From Thalassomonas actiniarum (GTDB taxonomy: Bacteria; Pseudomonadota; Gammaproteobacteria; Enterobacterales; Alteromonadaceae), in the NCBI RefSeq assembly GCF_000948975.2, contig NZ_CP059735.1, positions 2,542,001 to 2,606,000 of the forward strand: DNA of 64,000 nucleotides. Reading direction: 5' to 3'. This document shows, in pieces, positions 59,935-64,000 of this stretch. The position numbers and the translations under genes are program-made. The notes under the pieces are model-generated. The model was not told the DNA's origin, made no database searches, and saw only the letters and a program-made list of their open reading frames with translations. Positions within the stretch are counted from its first letter, which is position 1, and the number at the start of each line of letters is the position of its first letter.

Positions 59935-62451
59935 ATGGATAATGCCTTGATAATATTGTTGATTTTACAAAATGAGTCGGTGAGGGAACGGACTTCGGGT
60001 AAACTTGAAATGGCCGGACATGAAGTAATTCTGGCATCAGACAGTGTTGAAGCGGTTAACTTCTTACGATCCCACCAGGCGGATTTAGTGCTGACAGAAG
60101 TTGATATCGGGGATGTCGACGGCTGGCGTTTGTCGCGTTTGATCCGCTCCGGCATTTTAGCTTCAAGCAAAGATTTGCCGATTCTACTGGTCACGGAAAA
60201 TCATTGTGAGCGTATTGCCGAAACCACCGCGCGCATGTTTGATATCAACAAGGTGATTTCCTATCAGGAACTGGATCTAGTGGTTGATGTGGTCGGGCAG
60301 GTGGTTGCCGATCAGGGCAATTTTAACAAACCCCTGGATATCCTGGTGATTGAGGATACCGAAGATACCGCCAATCTTGTGCAGCGTATGCTCAAGCATA
60401 AATTTAATATTGATATTGCCTACGACGGCGTTTCCGGGATCAAGGCTTTTCGGCAAAAAACGTATGATATCGTTTTGCTTGATATCATGATGCCGGGCAT
60501 GTCCGGGGATGAAGTACTTGATGTCATTATCGAGCTTAATCCCAAGCAGGTGGTGATTGCCATGACTGCCCACGGCACTATCGATTTGGCGGAGCTGATG
60601 TTGGTGAAAGGGGCGGCGGATTATATCCAGAAACCCTTTAAGGCGGAGCAATTGCGTAAAGTGTGCGATATTGCCGCCAAACGTGAAGATTTTATTGTTT
60701 CCAACGAACAGTTTGCCGCCAAGACCCAAGAGCTGAAAAACGAACAGCAAAAGTATTATTCCTTGTCAAAAACCCATTACCGTATCCTGGACAGCTTAAG
60801 CAGTATTGTTATTGAAGTGACCGCCAAGGGGCGAATTTTGTTCCTCAATAATGCCTGGTATAAATGCACCGGCTTTATGGTGTCTGAGAGTATCGGTAAG
60901 CTCTTTACCGATTTTATCCAGGATTCGAGTTTCCTGTTAAAACATAACATTGAAGAGTCTTTCAGCCAGCTGCTGTGCGGCAAACGCCAGCATGATCAAA
61001 TTGAAGTGAAACTGATCAAAAATGACGGCGGTTATTTTTGGTGTGAAATCAATTTAAATCCCTACTTTGATGAGAATGGTAAAATTGTCGGTATTTCCGG
61101 GACCATAGACGATATCAGCGTGCGCAAGAAAGCCGAGCAAAGGTTAAAACATGTTGCCCTGCACGATACCCTGACCGGGATACATAACCGTTATTACTTT
61201 GATAACGAACTTAAAAATGTTGCCAGCATCGCCACCCGCACCGGGATTTATCATTCGCTGATTTACCTTGATCTGGACCATTTTAAAATCATCAATGATT
61301 CACAGGGCCATCATCAGGGGGATCTGGTGCTTAAAGAGATTGCCCGGTTATTGTCGGAGCGCACCCGCGCCAGCGATACCTTATGTCGTATCGGCGGCGA
61401 TGAATTTGCCATTTTGCTCACCAATACCAGTGTCGAGGATGCCGAAAAAGTGGCGCTGGAAATTTGTCAGACCATCGCCGACTCCAGTTTTAAGTTTGCC
61501 GAGCAGGTTTATAAGGTCAGCTGCAGTATCGGTATTTCCGTGATTGACGGTAAAGCCATCTCCAGCGAAATCTACCTGCAACAGGCGGATATTGCCATGT
61601 TCGCCGCCAAAGAGCAGGGACGCAACCGGGTACACCTGTTTACCGAAGACGACAATGTCACCGAAGAATTAAAACAAAGTTTTGAATGGGCGCAAAAATT
61701 ACAAAAAGCGCTGTTAGAAGATAATATCCTGTTGCATTTTCAGCCTATTATCGATGTCAAAACCCGGGAAATCGAATATTATGAAGCCCTGGTGCGCTTA
61801 CAGGTCGATGGCAAGGTGATATTGCCGGGAGAGTTTATTCCGTCGCTGGAAAAAGCCGAAGACATGACCCTGCTTGACCGGCATGTGATCGGTAAAGCAT
61901 TACACCTGATGAAAACGTATCCGGCCTTAACAAAAGTGGCAATTAACCTGTCGGCACAGGCATTCGGCGATGACCGGCTGCTGGCGTTTATTGAAGAGAA
62001 GTTAAATCAGTATTCGATTGAACCCTCAAGGGTGATTTTCGAATTAACCGAAAGTGCCAGTTTATCAAACCTTACAGGCACCCAACGCATGGTAAATCGT
62101 CTCAACGAGCTTGGTTGCGGCTTTTCCATCGATGATTTTGGGACAGGTTTCAGTACTTTTTCCTATTTAAAGCAAATTCCTGCAGAAAGTGTTAAGATCG
62201 ACGGTTCATTTGTTAAAGACATGCTTAAAGACCCAACGGATGCCGCGCTGGTAAAAGCCATTCATGAAACGGCACAGGCCTTAAATAAGAAAACCGTGGC
62301 TGAATTTGTGGAAAATGAGCAGACGTTAATGAAGTTATCGGAATTAGGTGTACATTACGCTCAGGGATACCATATTAGTAAACCCATGGATATAAAGGGG
62401 CTCGAGGACAGTAGAACTCAGTTAAACCCCGCGGTAGTTAAAGTGTGTTAG
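59935..62451 (+). CDS. REC-REC-PAS-GGDEF-EAL signalling protein
   Basis: The protein has 838 residues. The first receiver (1-120) is degenerate: Glu55 stands at the phosphoacceptor position (LVLTEVDIGDVDGW) and the N-terminal acidic pair is missing. The second (about 135-255) is intact, with IEDTEDT, Asp183 (LLDIMMPGMSG) and IQKPF. A PAS domain (about 280-395) is followed by an intact GGDEF (RIGGDEFAILL, near 487) and intact EAL (YYEALVRLQ near 615; DDFGTGFS). It could make or degrade c-di-GMP under control of phosphorylation at Asp183. It lies 291 bp after the lipoprotein gene. Confidence 0.93.
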   Translation: MDNALIILLILQNESVRERTSGKLEMAGHEVILASDSVEAVNFLRSHQADLVLTEVDIGDVDGWRLSRLIRSGILASSKDLPILLVTENHCERIAETTARMFDINKVISYQELDLVVDVVGQVVADQGNFNKPLDILVIEDTEDTANLVQRMLKHKFNIDIAYDGVSGIKAFRQKTYDIVLLDIMMPGMSGDEVLDVIIELNPKQVVIAMTAHGTIDLAELMLVKGAADYIQKPFKAEQLRKVCDIAAKREDFIVSNEQFAAKTQELKNEQQKYYSLSKTHYRILDSLSSIVIEVTAKGRILFLNNAWYKCTGFMVSESIGKLFTDFIQDSSFLLKHNIEESFSQLLCGKRQHDQIEVKLIKNDGGYFWCEINLNPYFDENGKIVGISGTIDDISVRKKAEQRLKHVALHDTLTGIHNRYYFDNELKNVASIATRTGIYHSLIYLDLDHFKIINDSQGHHQGDLVLKEIARLLSERTRASDTLCRIGGDEFAILLTNTSVEDAEKVALEICQTIADSSFKFAEQVYKVSCSIGISVIDGKAISSEIYLQQADIAMFAAKEQGRNRVHLFTEDDNVTEELKQSFEWAQKLQKALLEDNILLHFQPIIDVKTREIEYYEALVRLQVDGKVILPGEFIPSLEKAEDMTLLDRHVIGKALHLMKTYPALTKVAINLSAQAFGDDRLLAFIEEKLNQYSIEPSRVIFELTESASLSNLTGTQRMVNRLNELGCGFSIDDFGTGFSTFSYLKQIPAESVKIDGSFVKDMLKDPTDAALVKAIHETAQALNKKTVAEFVENEQTLMKLSELGVHYAQGYHISKPMDIKGLEDSRTQLNPAVVKVC

Positions 62452-62592
62452 CCGAGGTATTAATCTGACTGTTAAGGAGTAAAGTTCTTGTTGCGTTAAT
62501 GAACAGCCTATGATCAGGGAATCCCCTGATAGGTATTGTGGCGATGATGCCAACAATTAATTCATTTAAAAGAATAAGAATAGGAACAGAGC

Positions 62593-64000
62593 ATGACTAG
62601 TTTTAGCACGCAAGATCCTGAATATAAAGCTGATATAGAAGATTACGCTGATTTAATCCTGGAATATCTGCACCAGTTAGGTGTTGAATATGTTTTCGGT
62701 GTACCCGGCGGCGCAATAGAGCCGCTTTATAATGCCCTTGCCCGTTCTGAGCGTCGGGGCGGCCCCAAAGCCATTATAGCCCGCCATGAATGCGGCGCCG
62801 CTTTTATGGCCGAAGGTTATTACCGGGAAACCGGCAAATTAGGGGTGGTTTGTTCGACCACAGGACCCGGGGCCACCAACCTGATCACCGGGGTCGCTTC
62901 CGCGTCGGTAGACAAGTCTCCTATGCTGGTGTTAACGGCGCAAACCGCCTTGCCAAAATTTGGTAAAAGGCCGCTGCAGGACTCCAGTGAAACCGCCATA
63001 GATACGGTGGGCATTTTCAGAAACTGTACCAAATTTAACGCCTTGATCTCCCACCCCGAGCAGCTGGAAAGCAAGCTGATTTCCGCCTTGATGGAATCGG
63101 TGCAGTCACCTAAAGGCCCGGTTCACCTGAGTATCCCTTCCGATATTTTACGCGGCCCCTATGGCCATAAAGATCCCAATGTCCAGGTGAATTACCTGAT
63201 GCAAAGGGCATCCCTGGTGGATAAAAATGCGGTAGACCGCCTGGTGCAAGAGATCTGTGAAGCCGACAATATCGTGTTGTTTATCGGCCATGACTGCAGA
63301 AGGGCGTATAAACAAATAGAAAAACTGGCGGAAGCCATCAGTGCCCCCTTTGTTTCTGGTCCCATGGGGAAAAGCTGGGTGAACGAGCGTCATCCTTTAT
63401 ACCGCGGGGTTTATGGTTATGCCGGGCACGAGTCGGCCCATGATTTATTCAAAGACCCCAATATTGAATTGGTGCTGGCCATAGGCACCTCCATTACCGA
63501 AATGGGCATTGGCAGCTTAGGTAAAGAATTACTTAATAACAAACTCATTCATGTCGATTCAACGGTGGAAAGTTTTAGCCGCTCGCCGATGGCAAAATTG
63601 CATGTCTGCGGCCACTTAAACACAGTGTTTAACCGGGTACTCAATAAAGTATGTGAGTACGGCTGGAACAGAACCTGGCAGGGGCTGAAACTGGACAAAC
63701 AGAAAAATGTGCTCGGCGGTTATACCAAATTAATCGAACCGGAAAAATGTTTCTCCGATGCGGTGCCGATCAAACCGCAAAGGCTGATGGCTTATTTATC
63801 AGAGGCCCTGTCGCCAAGTACCCGGGTCTTTATCGATACCGGCAATATCTGGGCTTGGGCTACCCATTATCTTAGCCATACCGCAAAAGAAGGTCTATAC
63901 CGGGTCTCTATGGGATTTGGCAGTATGGCCTGGGCGATAGGGGCGGTGATTGGCTCGGCCCTGGCTTCTCGCGATGAGCCGCATGTGTGCCTGTCCGGTG
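62593..64000 (+). CDS. ThDP-dependent acetolactate-synthase-like enzyme (cut by window end)
   Basis: The frame opens at ATG 62593 and stays open to the window edge, giving at least 469 residues. ThDP-enzyme features: YVFGVPGGAIEPLYNALARS, the activating Glu in ARHECGAAFMAEGYYRETG, and CSTTGPGATNLITGVASASV. The central domain includes VLFIGHDCRRAY, and the C-terminal domain starts RVFIDTGNIWAWATHYL. The metal-binding GDG motif would lie just beyond the window. Wording differs from ilvI, so this is a paralogous carboligase or decarboxylase of unknown reaction. No small regulatory subunit is visible. Preceding spacer 62452-62592 is non-coding. Confidence 0.85.
   Translation, partial: MTSFSTQDPEYKADIEDYADLILEYLHQLGVEYVFGVPGGAIEPLYNALARSERRGGPKAIIARHECGAAFMAEGYYRETGKLGVVCSTTGPGATNLITGVASASVDKSPMLVLTAQTALPKFGKRPLQDSSETAIDTVGIFRNCTKFNALISHPEQLESKLISALMESVQSPKGPVHLSIPSDILRGPYGHKDPNVQVNYLMQRASLVDKNAVDRLVQEICEADNIVLFIGHDCRRAYKQIEKLAEAISAPFVSGPMGKSWVNERHPLYRGVYGYAGHESAHDLFKDPNIELVLAIGTSITEMGIGSLGKELLNNKLIHVDSTVESFSRSPMAKLHVCGHLNTVFNRVLNKVCEYGWNRTWQGLKLDKQKNVLGGYTKLIEPEKCFSDAVPIKPQRLMAYLSEALSPSTRVFIDTGNIWAWATHYLSHTAKEGLYRVSMGFGSMAWAIGAVIGSALASRDEPHVCLSG

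Overview
The window is an ordinary-density stretch of a Gram-negative gammaproteobacterial chromosome, most likely from a marine member of the Alteromonadales (Colwelliaceae/Thalassomonas-like). That placement is inference. It rests on two TonB receptors, many c-di-GMP proteins, a Shewanella-type split borosin pair, a bacterial pepsin homologue, an E. coli-like ilvIH pair and a moderate GC content judged by eye. No rRNA, tRNA, CRISPR array, transposase or integrase was recognised. Genes at both ends are cut by the window: a methyltransferase at the left and a ThDP-dependent enzyme at the right.

Layout. 1-3.5 kb: small metabolic and regulatory genes (methyltransferase, VOC protein, acetyltransferases, a Crp/Fnr regulator with a small DMT transporter). 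3.6-11.1 kb: a probable Fur-controlled haem locus, with a TonB receptor divergent from an ExbB-like protein, a DUF2149 protein and a 1362-residue CobN-like chelatase that has a signal peptide and a C-terminal membrane anchor (HmuS-like). 11-12.6 kb: an orphan phosphopantetheinyl transferase plus type II thioesterase. 12.8-18.1 kb: an RND efflux pair with a divergent LysR regulator. 18.3-26.6 kb: a REC-GGDEF-EAL protein, a CPA1 antiporter, an HxlR regulator/GST pair with visible operators, a DUF3083-like protein, a lipoprotein and a SulP permease, followed by a 52-bp tandem repeat. 26.9-32.1 kb (minus strand): a lone ExbD, a CapK/PaaK-like ligase, an acetyltransferase and ilvIH, which is preceded by a newly read leader peptide and transcription attenuator.

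32.4-43.9 kb: an HD-GYP response regulator with a histidine kinase, an EAL-HDOD protein, yfbR, two poorly known proteins, proS and a GcvA-like regulator. 44-48.5 kb: a small cysteine-containing protein, an M20 dipeptidase, a phage-type S24 repressor divergent from a Mor-like activator with repeated operators between them, and an Lrp/GST pair.

48.6-55.8 kb is the most unusual region, with every gene on the minus strand. It holds a split borosin N-methyltransferase (SonM-like), its probable precursor peptide (SonA-like) and a TPR-GGDEF protein that looks co-transcribed. Upstream of these lie two tandem paralogous GNAT acetyltransferases, a pepsin-like aspartic protease and a Bcr/CflA-type exporter. 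The borosin pair is well supported. Membership of the upstream genes in one pathway is speculation. 56.2-62.5 kb: a TonB receptor, a LivK-like lipoprotein and a REC-REC-PAS-GGDEF-EAL protein, suggesting ligand uptake or sensing linked to c-di-GMP.
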